The notes beneath the pieces were generated by a model. That model ran no database searches and was not told where the DNA came from. It worked only from the letters and a program-made list of their open reading frames with translations. A stretch of DNA of 64,000 bases. It comes from Bacteroidota bacterium. Its GTDB lineage: Bacteria > Bacteroidota > Bacteroidia > Cytophagales > Cyclobacteriaceae. The translations under genes and the position numbers were made by a program. Shown here piece by piece: positions 1 to 8,830 of the stretch. Numbering within the stretch: position 1 is the first letter of the stretch; each line of letters starts with the position of its first letter. The DNA lies in assembly GCA_023428695.1 (NCBI GenBank), contig JAEYWY010000033.1, forward strand, positions 62,001-126,000, written 5' to 3'.

Positions 1-330
1 GCTGACGTCGAGGTGACGGAAGATTGTGATCCGATTATCAGCGCACCGAATGCGTTCAGGCCGGGAAGCAGCATAGAAGAAAATGACGGCTTCCGAGTAA
101 TCACGCAATTCATCACAGATGAAGATTTCGAGATCTTCATTTTCAACAGGTGGGGCGAAATGGTCTTTACCTCCAAGCAACGCGACTTCCGCTGGAACGG
201 CGGATATAATGGCAACGGCGGTCAGATCCTCCCTCCTGGCACGTACGCGTATCTCGTACGCTATCGCAGTGAATACCATCCCGAAGATAATGTCAGGGAA
301 AAACGCGGCGGAGTGGTTCTCGTAAGATAA
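1..330 (+). CDS. C-terminal end of a secreted T9SS (gliding-type) protein, partial
   Basis: The reading frame is open from the first base, so this is the 3' end of a longer gene that begins outside the window. The visible 109 residues match the gliding-motility-associated C-terminal domain (CHU_C type): a PNAFRPG opening, then the IFNRWGEMVF core, a WNG turn, LPPGTYAYLV, and a GGVVLVR end. In Bacteroidota this domain directs secretion and surface attachment by the type IX secretion system. The passenger part is not visible, so the function of the whole protein cannot be told. A strong terminator follows directly. Confidence 0.85.
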   Translation, partial: ADVEVTEDCDPIISAPNAFRPGSSIEENDGFRVITQFITDEDFEIFIFNRWGEMVFTSKQRDFRWNGGYNGNGGQILPPGTYAYLVRYRSEYHPEDNVREKRGGVVLVR

Positions 331-353
331 CTCAGCACGATTCTCAATCTCAG

Positions 354-378
354 AAAGGCCGGCAGAACCGGCCTTTTT
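354..378 (+). terminator. Rho-independent terminator after the T9SS protein gene
   Basis: A perfect GGCCGG/CCGGCC stem, extended by three A-T pairs, closes a five-base CAGAA loop and is followed by a run of five T. It lies 24 bases after the stop codon and separates the partial gene from the hexosaminidase gene. Confidence 0.85.
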
Positions 379-492
379 CTTTGATTTCAAGCACACACGG
401 ACACACTTGCAAATCGGTTGCACTTTATCTGACATGGGTGCATGTGTTCGCCAACAATTGACTAAAATGTGATCCCAAATCAAACCGCACCT

Positions 493-2130
493 ATGAAAAG
501 ATTATTCTGTGTACTCGCTGTCCTTGTCTTGCTTGGAGGATGCGGACCGCGAGAAACCTTATACTCATCATCCGGCAAGACTCTGTCACTCGTTCCACTC
601 CCGGTGAAAGTGTCGGTTATGAATGAAAAAGTTTCGCTGGAAAATGGTTACTCAATCGACGTGAACTCAGCGGAAGCTACTGCTATCGCCAACCTGCTCC
701 GCGACAATCTTAACAGGTCAGGGCTTTCAGAAAATAAATCCGGCACAGCGTTGGTTTTGACCATCAATGCCAATGATACCACGCTTCGCGCTGAAGGATA
801 TCGAATGACGGTTAACGAAGACAGTATAAAAATCATTGGCCGTGATGGCGCCGGACTATTTTACGGAACACAGACCCTGGTTCAACTCGTGGGTGCAAAC
901 GGAAAAACGATTCCCGTCGTCACCATCGACGATTACCCGCGCTTCCCCTATCGTGGGATGCACCTGGACGTCGGAAGGCATATGTTCCCGGTTGAGTTCA
1001 TAAAGAAATACATCGATCTCATGGCTCATCACAAGATGAACCGTTTTCACTGGCACCTGACGGAAGACCAGGGCTGGCGCATCGAGATAAAGAAATATCC
1101 GCTCCTTCAGGAGAAAGCAGCCTTCAGAAAAGAAACGGTGATTGGCCACGCAACTACCGCCACACGTAGTCAATTGAAAAATTTTGATGGGACGCCATAC
1201 GGCGGATACTACACACAGGATGAAATCAGGGATGTCGTCAGGTACGCAGCCGAGCGTTATGTTACCATAATTCCGGAGATCGAGCTGCCTGGCCATTCAC
1301 TTGCGGCACTTTCAGCATATCCTCATTTGGGTTGTACGGGCGGTCCCTATGAAGCGGCGACAACGTGGGGTGTATTTGACGATGTGTACTGCGCAGGCAA
1401 AGAAGAAACGTTTACATTTCTCCAGGACGTTCTCGATGAGGTAATGGCACTCTTCCCAAGCGAATATATTCACATTGGTGGTGACGAATGCCCAAAAACG
1501 CAATGGAAAAAATGTCCGCATTGCCAGAAGCGAATGCGTGAGATGGAGTTGCAGGATGAGCACCAGTTGCAAAGCTATTTCGTGAGGCGTATTGAAAAGT
1601 ACCTTAACAAGCACGACAGACAAATCATTGGCTGGGACGAGATCCTCGAAGGCGGTCTCGCACCGAACGCCACCGTAATGAGCTGGCGCGGTGAACAGGG
1701 TGGTATTGCTGCTGCCAGAGCAAAGCACGCCGTTATTATGACACCCGGAAACTGGTGTTACTTCGACCGCTATCAGGATACGACCGGCTCAGAACCGCTC
1801 GCCATTGGCGGGTATACTCCGGTGGAGAAAGTATATTCCTACGAACCTGTTCCCGACACACTTTCACCATCAGAGGCAGCATATATCCGGGGAGCTCAGG
1901 CAAATTTGTGGACGGAATACATTAAGACACCCGAACATGTGGAATATATGGTATACCCACGCGCTTGTGCCATGGCTGAAGTACTTTGGACCCCTTCGCA
2001 GCAGCGAAACTACGGCGCATTCGAAGAACGCCTCAAGGTTCATCTTAAACGCCTCAACGCGTGGAATCTGAATTACGCCAAACACATTTTGACGGATCGC
2101 GAAAAAGTTAGTAATTCAGGAAGCAAATAA
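493..2130 (+). CDS. beta-N-acetylhexosaminidase lipoprotein (GH20)
   Basis: Glycoside hydrolase of family 20, which removes terminal N-acetylhexosamine from chitin- or glycan-derived oligosaccharides, probably at the cell surface or in the periplasm. The chosen start (MKRLFCVLAV) gives a short lipoprotein signal with lipobox LGGC and Cys17; an in-frame ATG eight codons upstream would spoil the signal peptide. A GH20b N-terminal region (about residues 40-150) leads into the TIM barrel at FPYRGMHLDVGRH. WHLTEDQGWR lies near residue 187, and HIGGDE carries the catalytic Asp331-Glu332 pair. The 545 residues are normal for the family. A small secreted protein gene follows 12 bases on, likely co-transcribed. 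Confidence 0.95.
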   Translation: MKRLFCVLAVLVLLGGCGPRETLYSSSGKTLSLVPLPVKVSVMNEKVSLENGYSIDVNSAEATAIANLLRDNLNRSGLSENKSGTALVLTINANDTTLRAEGYRMTVNEDSIKIIGRDGAGLFYGTQTLVQLVGANGKTIPVVTIDDYPRFPYRGMHLDVGRHMFPVEFIKKYIDLMAHHKMNRFHWHLTEDQGWRIEIKKYPLLQEKAAFRKETVIGHATTATRSQLKNFDGTPYGGYYTQDEIRDVVRYAAERYVTIIPEIELPGHSLAALSAYPHLGCTGGPYEAATTWGVFDDVYCAGKEETFTFLQDVLDEVMALFPSEYIHIGGDECPKTQWKKCPHCQKRMREMELQDEHQLQSYFVRRIEKYLNKHDRQIIGWDEILEGGLAPNATVMSWRGEQGGIAAARAKHAVIMTPGNWCYFDRYQDTTGSEPLAIGGYTPVEKVYSYEPVPDTLSPSEAAYIRGAQANLWTEYIKTPEHVEYMVYPRACAMAEVLWTPSQQRNYGAFEERLKVHLKRLNAWNLNYAKHILTDREKVSNSGSK

Positions 2131-2142
2131 ACCCACATTGCC

Positions 2143-2487
2143 ATGAAACGGTTGATACCTGTCATATGCTTAGGCCTCTTTCTCACGATTTCCGGCTTTC
2201 AACTGCTCAGGACGACATTGCACGTCACCGTAAGGGACGACCTCGGTAACATCGTCGAAGGCGCGTCCGTACAGCTCTTTGAGAAAGAAGCGGATTATAC
2301 GAAAGAAGAAAACGTTGCGGCGGAAGGTTCCACAGATGAAAAGGGTATCGTCAAGTTCAAAGACCTCAAGCCAATGTCTTATTACGTAATCGTTCGACAT
2401 GGTGATAAAGACAACTCGGGCGGTGGTGAACAGACCGGCAAGCTCGAAGAAAAACGAACCAACAAGGTTACGATCATCATCCAGTAA
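2143..2487 (+). CDS. small secreted protein with carboxypeptidase-regulatory-like (CnaB-type) domain
   Basis: A protein of 114 residues with an N-terminal hydrophobic signal (MKRLIPVICLGLFLTISGF) followed by a single beta-sandwich-like repeat. The stretch LHVTVRDDLGNIVEGASVQLF, then a later TDEKGIVKFKDL and YYVIVRHG, is the usual signature of CarboxypepD_reg/CnaB-like folds, which mostly act as binding or structural modules. No catalytic residues are visible. It follows the hexosaminidase gene by 12 bases and probably shares its transcript, but a functional tie is only inferred. Confidence 0.6.
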   Translation: MKRLIPVICLGLFLTISGFQLLRTTLHVTVRDDLGNIVEGASVQLFEKEADYTKEENVAAEGSTDEKGIVKFKDLKPMSYYVIVRHGDKDNSGGGEQTGKLEEKRTNKVTIIIQ

Positions 2488-2496
2488 GACCGCCGA

Positions 2497-4158
2497 CTAC
2501 CTTCCACTCATATTTCTTGAAGGACGCGTGTACACGTGAATGTATGACTCTTCAGGTGTGCGCGGTGCAAGGAACGAAAACTCATAGGTGTAAATTTCAT
2601 CAAGGCATTGCCTGACGTCTTCAGGATAAAAGTTTATTACTTCATTTACGGGAATTGATTCGAACAAGACGACGTCGTATTCGAAGTTTGCCACACGTTC
2701 ACAGAATTCGTCGACCTCTTTCTGGAAGATTGAAACACCCTGGTGAAACCACATCGGCTGATTCTTGAGCGGCGTAAACGGGATTTCATACGCAAGCGAT
2801 GTTAGCTCACTCATATTCAGTACACGCACGTCCGGATTATTTCTGAACGCGGGAAGCGCTTTAATGCGGTTGATTCCTTCAATGGTATTCTCAGCAAGAT
2901 AAAGACGGTCCATAGTCTTGAACTCAATCGCCAGTCTGTACTTGTGTGAGGTTCGTCCTTTGGCCTTCTCAACAATGGTTGGTTTTTTCGCCACGAAGCG
3001 TTGTATGTTCCTCCAATAGATGCCGCTCCACCAGAATCCGACAAGTACTCCTGCAATGACCAGGTAACGCCAGTCCGCCAGGTTATATGAAAACCGAAAA
3101 TTACTAACGACGAAAGCGAATCCGAACGCATAGAAAAAGACTTCACCATTAGGGGGCTCATGACTTGTAACCTGTATGATCATTGACTTGATCATAATTG
3201 CTGCGCAGACCAACGCCAGAAGGAATTGCCTTTTGTCGGTCAGGAACGCACGGTTGCGTCGGATTCTGTCAACAGCAACGAGGACGATGATCAACAGAAA
3301 GAACTTTTGCCAATATGACCATCCCAGGATATCATTAAAAAAATTAATTAAATGGATACGACTGTCATGGGGTGCCTGACCATAATTAAACCAGTACAGG
3401 AAATCATAGGGCAATAGCGGTGCTACAAATACAATTGTCCACAGGAGCATCGAGCCGGCGAAAATCTTTAGCTTTTTTATCGAGCGTTCCACAAGACCGT
3501 CATAACAGAGGATGCCAGCGACGATCAATAACGTCAACGCACCACCGTCCTGCTTTGTAAAGAACGCGAACAATATAAAGAAGGCACTTGCCAGCAGGCC
3601 ACACCATACCTTCCAGGCCTTGTCTGTAAAGATCGTGACGAGCGCAAAGTACATGGCAACAAATCCCAACACAATAACGAGATGATTATACCACGGCCAG
3701 AAATTCCACGACACATATGAAAAGCAGAATACAATTACAGAAAGCAGGATCACTTCAGGTTTAACGCCTAGTATTCTGAGTATCCCACGAAATGCCAATA
3801 TGCTCACAAGATTGATGAATACCTGTGCCTTGATGAGTGAATACATGAACGGACCGAATATCTTGAAAAAGATTGCCGGTATAACCCAGTAACCGTAACC
3901 CATTGGAAGGCCGAAGTCACGGAAGGGTATCTGGCCTATTGACAACCTGTATGCTCCTTCCCACGACAGGAAGATATTGAGCCGGTAGGGATTATTAAAT
4001 AGCAGCGGCACCAGGCAAAACGTTGCTACGATGAAAAACTCCAGAGCGAACAACTGTCGTGCAGATAGTATCCGTGACGTTGTAAAAACTTTCTTAAGTG
4101 TAAGCACGGGCTGAATCCTGTAGGTAGTAAGGTTGAACCACGCCGGATGGTTACTCAT
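2497..4158 (-). CDS. multi-pass membrane protein, GT-C glycosyltransferase-like
   Basis: A protein of 553 residues with about ten hydrophobic segments up to roughly residue 385 and a soluble C-terminal part. The first loop after the first membrane segment reads SWEGAYRLSIGQIPFRDFG, and this acidic-residue loop followed by G-x-PF/Y-x-D is the layout of GT-C lipid-linked sugar transferases (ArnT/PMT superfamily). The C-terminal 150 residues (LAENTIEGINRIKALP onward) look like the soluble tail of such proteins. Substrate unknown. It converges on the small secreted protein gene with nine bases between the stops. The GT-C call rests on topology and one loop only. Confidence 0.5.
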   Translation of the reverse strand: MSNHPAWFNLTTYRIQPVLTLKKVFTTSRILSARQLFALEFFIVATFCLVPLLFNNPYRLNIFLSWEGAYRLSIGQIPFRDFGLPMGYGYWVIPAIFFKIFGPFMYSLIKAQVFINLVSILAFRGILRILGVKPEVILLSVIVFCFSYVSWNFWPWYNHLVIVLGFVAMYFALVTIFTDKAWKVWCGLLASAFFILFAFFTKQDGGALTLLIVAGILCYDGLVERSIKKLKIFAGSMLLWTIVFVAPLLPYDFLYWFNYGQAPHDSRIHLINFFNDILGWSYWQKFFLLIIVLVAVDRIRRNRAFLTDKRQFLLALVCAAIMIKSMIIQVTSHEPPNGEVFFYAFGFAFVVSNFRFSYNLADWRYLVIAGVLVGFWWSGIYWRNIQRFVAKKPTIVEKAKGRTSHKYRLAIEFKTMDRLYLAENTIEGINRIKALPAFRNNPDVRVLNMSELTSLAYEIPFTPLKNQPMWFHQGVSIFQKEVDEFCERVANFEYDVVLFESIPVNEVINFYPEDVRQCLDEIYTYEFSFLAPRTPEESYIHVYTRPSRNMSGR

Positions 4159-4475
4159 ATCTATGCGTTAGTTGGTATGCGTAAATGCTCAATAAATCTG
4201 AATGCCAAGCGGGCTTACATTGCGATACAGACGGCCATCTGTTTCAAGGTAGTTTACAGGTGCCACAAACATGTCCTTCAATGATAGCCCGGACGTTCGC
4301 AAGTTGTGAGGTATGAATTACTCAAAGGATACGCATCCGGTGGCGGTCTCAAAATTATTGCAACGGTAACCATACTGGCCAATGTCGTATCACCAACTAT
4401 ACGGCTATGCTAACGTTGACAGGCGAACGTCAACAGAGGTACGTGATTTATTATTGAATAACTAAACACCAATCA
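4159..4475. other. 317-base divergent intergenic region
   Basis: This gap lies between two divergently read genes, so it must hold both promoters. No convincing coding frame is present. A small inverted repeat GTTGAC-8 bases-GTCAAC lies at 4415-4434, and a 7-of-8 match to the Bacteroidota -7 box (TATTATTG) lies at 4449-4456, 20 bases before the oxidoreductase start. Neither is strong evidence alone. Confidence 0.4.
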
Positions 4476-5588
4476 ATGTCATTCAACGCGCTCCTTATCA
4501 CGGAAAATGAAGATGGAAAATTCAACCGGCATATTGTCAAGCGGGAAATAAGTGAATTACCTGCCGGCGACCTGCTCATCCGTGTCCATTATTCCGCACT
4601 CAACTTTAAAGATGGTCTCTCAGCTACCGGTCATAAAGGAATTACGCGAATGTTTCCACACACGCCCGGCATTGAAGCAGCTGGCGTTGTCGAAGAGAGT
4701 ACGAATCCCAAATATCCACCCGGATGTGAAGTATTTGTCACAGGTTACGACCTGGGCATGAATACATCAGGGGCCTTTGCCGAATACATACGGGTTCCCA
4801 GCGAATGGGTAATACCAAAACCGACAGTACTCAGTTGTAAGGACTGTATGACGATCGGAACAGCCGGACTGACCGCAGCCTATGCATTGCATAAAATGGA
4901 AGGCATGGGGCAGTCACCCGATATGGGTCCGGTAGTAGTCACAGGATCCACAGGTGGTGTAGGAAGTCTATCGGTCGCTATCCTCGCCAAGGCGGGTTAC
5001 GAAGTCATCGCAGTGACTGGGAAAAAAGACGCAGCCGATTATCTCAAATTCCTGGGAGCCAGCCGTGTTGAATCACGTGACTTTGTTGACGATAAATCCG
5101 GAAGGCCCCTCGCGCGTTCAATGTGGGCAGGCGCCATCGATACCGTAAGTGGCAATACCCTGACAACTTTGCTGAAGCGATGCAAACGCGATGGCTGCGT
5201 TGTTGCAACAGGGCTTCTCTCCGGTAACAGGTTTGAGGCGCCGATATACCCGTTTATCCTCAATGGCGTCAACCTGCTGGGTATTGGCGCAGGACAAACA
5301 CCCATGCCGTTGCGCATCCAATTATGGAATAAATTGATCAATGAATGGAATGTATGCGACAAGTTACCGGCTATCGCGCACGAGGTTGAGCTTGGCGAGC
5401 TGAAAGAAAAATACATCGATGCTATCCTCTCCGGACAAACCAAAGGCCGCGTCGTTGTGCGTCTCAAGGAAGATTGCTGCAATCATAAGGCGAAACAAGT
5501 CTCACTGAATTCGTATTACAAAGGACAGGCATCGAGCGAAGAAGCAATCCGGAAAACACCTGCGCTGAAGAAGATCGCCTTGCCATAG
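4476..5588 (+). CDS. YhdH/YhfP-type (acrylyl-CoA reductase-like) medium-chain oxidoreductase
   Basis: Zinc-free medium-chain dehydrogenase/reductase of the YhdH/AcuI group, which reduces small alpha,beta-unsaturated carbonyls or acrylyl-CoA with NADPH. Family marks seen: LIRVHYSALNFKDGLS near residue 34, FPHTPGIEAAGVV near 62, VVVTGSTGGVGSLSVAIL (nucleotide-binding loop) near 155, and LGASRVESRD near 195. The classical family end KGRVVVRL is reached near residue 330, so this protein has about 40 extra residues (with a CC pair, ending PALKKIALP) beyond the usual length. It stands alone, with a terminator downstream. Confidence 0.9.
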   Translation: MSFNALLITENEDGKFNRHIVKREISELPAGDLLIRVHYSALNFKDGLSATGHKGITRMFPHTPGIEAAGVVEESTNPKYPPGCEVFVTGYDLGMNTSGAFAEYIRVPSEWVIPKPTVLSCKDCMTIGTAGLTAAYALHKMEGMGQSPDMGPVVVTGSTGGVGSLSVAILAKAGYEVIAVTGKKDAADYLKFLGASRVESRDFVDDKSGRPLARSMWAGAIDTVSGNTLTTLLKRCKRDGCVVATGLLSGNRFEAPIYPFILNGVNLLGIGAGQTPMPLRIQLWNKLINEWNVCDKLPAIAHEVELGELKEKYIDAILSGQTKGRVVVRLKEDCCNHKAKQVSLNSYYKGQASSEEAIRKTPALKKIALP

Positions 5589-5607
5589 CCCGGAATAAAT
5601 CAATATC

Positions 5608-5646
5608 AAAAAAGACAATCATGAATTTGGTTGTCTTCTCTTTTTT
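5608..5646. terminator. terminator hairpin between convergent genes
   Basis: AAGACAA (5612-5618) pairs with TTGTCTT (5631-5637) and is followed by TCTCTTTTTT. The left side is A-rich, so the hairpin can serve the oxidoreductase gene from the left and the acyltransferase gene from the right. Confidence 0.7.
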
Positions 5647-5679
5647 AAGCTAATCCAACCTGGAATGCATCCATTTCAC

Positions 5680-5728
5680 CGCCAGGATGCGAAATCGCAA
5701 GGGAGCGCCAGGATGGCTTGTCGCATCC
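5680..5728. repeat. short direct and inverted repeats in intergenic DNA
   Basis: The ten-base word CGCCAGGATG occurs at 5680-5689 and again at 5706-5715. Overlapping it, GGATGCGA (5685-5692) is inverted as TCGCATCC (5721-5728), so a hairpin can form. No gene lies in this 216-base gap between convergent genes. A binding or REP-like role is unproven. Confidence 0.35.
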
Positions 5729-5804
5729 AATCAATCAAAAATGAATGCGACATTCAGCGACGCAAGCGCATGACTACGACCAAACTGATTCGGAGGATTT
5801 GTAT

Positions 5805-6869
5805 TTAACTTCCGATCAAATGTCGGCTATAGGGCCCGGTAATCTTCTTGATGCAAAATACCGCCACCGTAGATAGTAGTACGATTGCCGTCAGGAAGAT
5901 CGTGAATGTCACAATCGAAAAATTCACAGGTGCAAAGACCGATTCAATCAGTTTACGGCTGACGATGATGAGGATGAAGTGTATAAAGAAAATTCCGAAG
6001 CTGTATTCGGCAAGCAGTTCGAGTGCATGCATCTTTGCAAACTGGAGCCGGTAAAAAAGCATAGCGAACATAAAACACAATATCAACGCACGAAGAATGT
6101 ACCAATTGAAAGCAATAACACCTTCGTTCAATACGGTTTCGAAGTCTGTCTTTCCGAGTGTGCCAAAACCACCACCAAATTCTACTGCCGTGATGGTTAC
6201 GTACATGGCGGTAAGGATCCAGAAATAGCGGAGATCCATGGAGAAAATTTCCCTTTTATAACGACTGGCCCACATGCCGGTAACGTACACCGGCAGGTAA
6301 TGCAGGTATGACAGAATTGGATTTCCGTTGTACTCAGACCGGAACGTAAAAAGTCCGGCGATCAACAAAACCGGGAATACGTATTTGTAAAACCACGGTT
6401 TATCAAGCCAATGGAGAACGGGCGTGGTAAAATAAAACAGGATAATCGCGCTGATAAACCAGAATGGCGACATGTGTGTGCCGGTGACCAGGTAATAGAA
6501 GAACTGATATGCCCACGGCTGCGAGGTGAAGTCGTCAGACACCGACCAGGGTTGAAACTGTTGCGCGATCCGGAAAATAATGATCGGGATAGAAACGAGT
6601 ATGTAGGGAAGGATGATGACCTTGAACTTCTGCTGCAGGTAGCGTCCATATTGAAACGAATGCTGCTGCAAATGTTGGAACAAAAAACCGGCTATAAAAA
6701 GGAACATAACCGTACCGTTGCCTTCCTGTGCATCAAAAACCGTCGAGATCAGTTTATGTGAGACAGGATGGGCACTCCAGTCGTACATATTTCCCCTCGC
6801 ATGGACACCTACAACAAAAAGAATGGCAATACCCCGCAAATTGTGGATGTACGATAAGAATTTTGACAT
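5805..6869 (-). CDS. acyltransferase family 3 (OafA/YrhL-type) membrane protein
   Basis: Integral membrane O-acyltransferase (Acyl_transf_3), which usually moves acetyl or other acyl groups onto exported sugars. The N-terminus is typical: SYIHNLRGIAILFVVGVHA contains the family's R-G-I/L-A and the His of the V-x-x-H motif. About ten hydrophobic segments cover the 354 residues, with TVMFLFIAGFLF and SPFWFISAIILFY as recognisable family helices. No periplasmic SGNH domain is attached. No sugar pathway genes are adjacent, so the acceptor is unknown. Confidence 0.85.
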   Translation of the reverse strand: MSKFLSYIHNLRGIAILFVVGVHARGNMYDWSAHPVSHKLISTVFDAQEGNGTVMFLFIAGFLFQHLQQHSFQYGRYLQQKFKVIILPYILVSIPIIIFRIAQQFQPWSVSDDFTSQPWAYQFFYYLVTGTHMSPFWFISAIILFYFTTPVLHWLDKPWFYKYVFPVLLIAGLFTFRSEYNGNPILSYLHYLPVYVTGMWASRYKREIFSMDLRYFWILTAMYVTITAVEFGGGFGTLGKTDFETVLNEGVIAFNWYILRALILCFMFAMLFYRLQFAKMHALELLAEYSFGIFFIHFILIIVSRKLIESVFAPVNFSIVTFTIFLTAIVLLSTVAVFCIKKITGPYSRHLIGS

Positions 6870-7030
6870 CAGTCTATTTCGTTTAACACAGTTCTCCCGC
6901 CACGACTAAACGCCGCTATGCTTCACATTAAAAAATTGCCGCCAGTGACCAACCCAATAATACCGACCAAAAAGTGGGGAAGAACCCCCTTATAATTCCT
7001 TCTAAAACGCGTCCGGTAAACTACAATCCT

Positions 7031-7038
7031 TATTTTTG
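7031..7038 (+). promoter_or_regulatory. Bacteroidota -7 element before the ClC gene
   Basis: TATTTTTG fits the TAnnTTTG consensus of the primary Bacteroidota sigma factor. It lies 16 bases before the ATG at 7055, so transcription would start about ten bases before that codon. This supports 7055 as the start rather than an in-frame ATG at 6974. No clear -33 TTG was seen. Confidence 0.5.
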
Positions 7039-7054
7039 TTACTTTCGTCCGCCA

Positions 7055-8830
7055 ATGCTGAAACGATTTTCCAGGATTATATCCGCTCCGGTCCTTTACC
7101 TGCGTGATAAGTTGTCACCACGTCAATTCTTCATTCTATCCAGTATTGTGGTCGGGCTCTCGTCCGGGTTAGCCGCCATCTTGCTGAAAAGCTTTGTGCA
7201 TTCGATTGAACGCCTCGTCACGTTTTATTCGAACAACTATGAAGAGTTCTTCCTGTTCGCGCTGTTCCCCCTCATCGGTCTCGGGCTGACCGTATTTGTC
7301 ATCCGATACTTCTTCCAAAACAAATTCAGAAAAGGCAGCGCAGAGATTGTGTATGCCATTGCCAAGAACTCCAGCGTACTGCCAACCCGGCAAACGTATT
7401 CGCACATGATCACCAGTGCCCTCACCGTCGGTTTTGGCGGGTCCACGGGTCTCGAGTCGCCGCTCGTAAGTACCGGAGCGGCTATCGGTTCGAATTATGG
7501 ACGTGTTTACAAACTCTCATATAAGGAACGTACTATCCTGCTCGCCTGCGGGTCAGCTGCTGGTATCGCAGCGGCGTTCAACTCACCAATCGCCGGCGTG
7601 TTGTTCGCGGTCGAAGTACTCCTCACCGACGTAAGCGCATCAGCATTCATCCCGCTGATTATCTCGGCTGCCAGCGGCGCTCTGCTTTCACGGATTGTTC
7701 TCGAGGAAGGCGTTATCCTTACCTTTTCGCTGCAGCAGCCATTCAACTACCATAACACCCCCTACTATGTCATCCTGGGAATTCTCGCCGGACTGATCGC
7801 ACTCTTCTATGCGCGCGTGTTTCCGTGGATTGACCATCAGATGTCGCGCATCAAAAATATCTGGAGTCGCGTCCTGGTCGGAGGTGTTCTGCTGTTCATA
7901 TTAATTCTGCTATTTCCACCTTTGTTCGGCGAAGGTTATGAAACCATTAAGACACTCTCGGAATTCAAACTTTCCGATCTCTCCCGAAATAGTATTCTCT
8001 TTGGCATTCTTCAAAATGAAGTCAACATGTTGTTGTTTCTCGGTGCGCTGGTCTTTCTCAAGACTGTGGCGGCGGCAATCACCATCGGCAGTGGTGGCAA
8101 CGGTGGAAGTTTTGGTCCCTCATTGTTTGTCGGCGCCTACCTCGGTTTTGTATTCTCCCGCGTAATAAACTTAACCGGACTTTCAGAGCTGCCTGAAAGC
8201 AACTTCATGCTTGTAGCCATGGCCGGAATTCTTAGTGGCGTATTTTATGCACCGCTGACTGCAATATTTCTTATTGCTGAAATAACGGGTGGATATGAGC
8301 TGATGATTCCACTCATGATTGTCTCCGCGCTGAGCGTGACCGTTGCGCATTATTTCGAACCACTTTCGATGGAGTCCAAACGCCTTTCGGAAAAGTTCAA
8401 TATTTCAACGCACTCACGCGATACCTTTATTCTGAGTCGCCTTGATCTTGCCGAGCTCATTGAAACAAACTTCTCCACGGTGAAGGTGGACGACAATCTG
8501 AAGACACTCATTCAGGTCATCAGCAAGTCCACCCGCAATACATTTCCGGTCATTAATGAAAGCCGCGAACTACAGGGTTTAATCCATCTGGATGACATTC
8601 GCGGGATCATCTTCAATACCGACAAACCTGAAGATATGCCGGTAAGCAAACTTATGACGCCGGCAAACGCCGTCATCAAAGTGAACGAGAATCTACACAG
8701 CGTGCTGAGAAAATTTGAAGAAACCAATGCGTGGAATCTTCCCGTGGTTCACAATGACCAGTACATGGGATTTGTTTCTAAATCGAGTATACTTACGAAG
8801 TACCGAGCCGAATTACTGAAAACAGTTTGA
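7055..8830 (+). CDS. ClC-family chloride channel/transporter with C-terminal CBS domains
   Basis: Voltage-gated chloride channel family protein of 591 residues. The gating-glutamate region reads GSTGLESPLVSTGAAIGS (Glu kept, as in transporters), and the family's third motif is GSGGNGGSFGPSLFVGAYLG. About residues 455-591 form a pair of CBS domains (TFPVINESRELQGLIHLDD; NLPVVHNDQYMGFVS), which often sense adenine nucleotides. The start was chosen for the promoter element just upstream and because MLKRFSR begins a normal N-terminus. Its stop codon touches the stop of the convergent debranching enzyme gene with no spacer. Ion and coupling cannot be told from sequence. Confidence 0.92.
   Translation: MLKRFSRIISAPVLYLRDKLSPRQFFILSSIVVGLSSGLAAILLKSFVHSIERLVTFYSNNYEEFFLFALFPLIGLGLTVFVIRYFFQNKFRKGSAEIVYAIAKNSSVLPTRQTYSHMITSALTVGFGGSTGLESPLVSTGAAIGSNYGRVYKLSYKERTILLACGSAAGIAAAFNSPIAGVLFAVEVLLTDVSASAFIPLIISAASGALLSRIVLEEGVILTFSLQQPFNYHNTPYYVILGILAGLIALFYARVFPWIDHQMSRIKNIWSRVLVGGVLLFILILLFPPLFGEGYETIKTLSEFKLSDLSRNSILFGILQNEVNMLLFLGALVFLKTVAAAITIGSGGNGGSFGPSLFVGAYLGFVFSRVINLTGLSELPESNFMLVAMAGILSGVFYAPLTAIFLIAEITGGYELMIPLMIVSALSVTVAHYFEPLSMESKRLSEKFNISTHSRDTFILSRLDLAELIETNFSTVKVDDNLKTLIQVISKSTRNTFPVINESRELQGLIHLDDIRGIIFNTDKPEDMPVSKLMTPANAVIKVNENLHSVLRKFEETNAWNLPVVHNDQYMGFVSKSSILTKYRAELLKTV

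Noticed and set aside
4292..4432. GACGTTCGC and its inverse GCGAACGTC 120 bases apart as a regulatory pair
   Set aside because: A nine-base inverted pair at this distance can occur by chance in 64 kb, and no other sign supports it.
6974..7054. Upstream start for the ClC gene
   Set aside because: The extra 27 residues are unlike the family and a promoter -7 element lies between the two ATGs.
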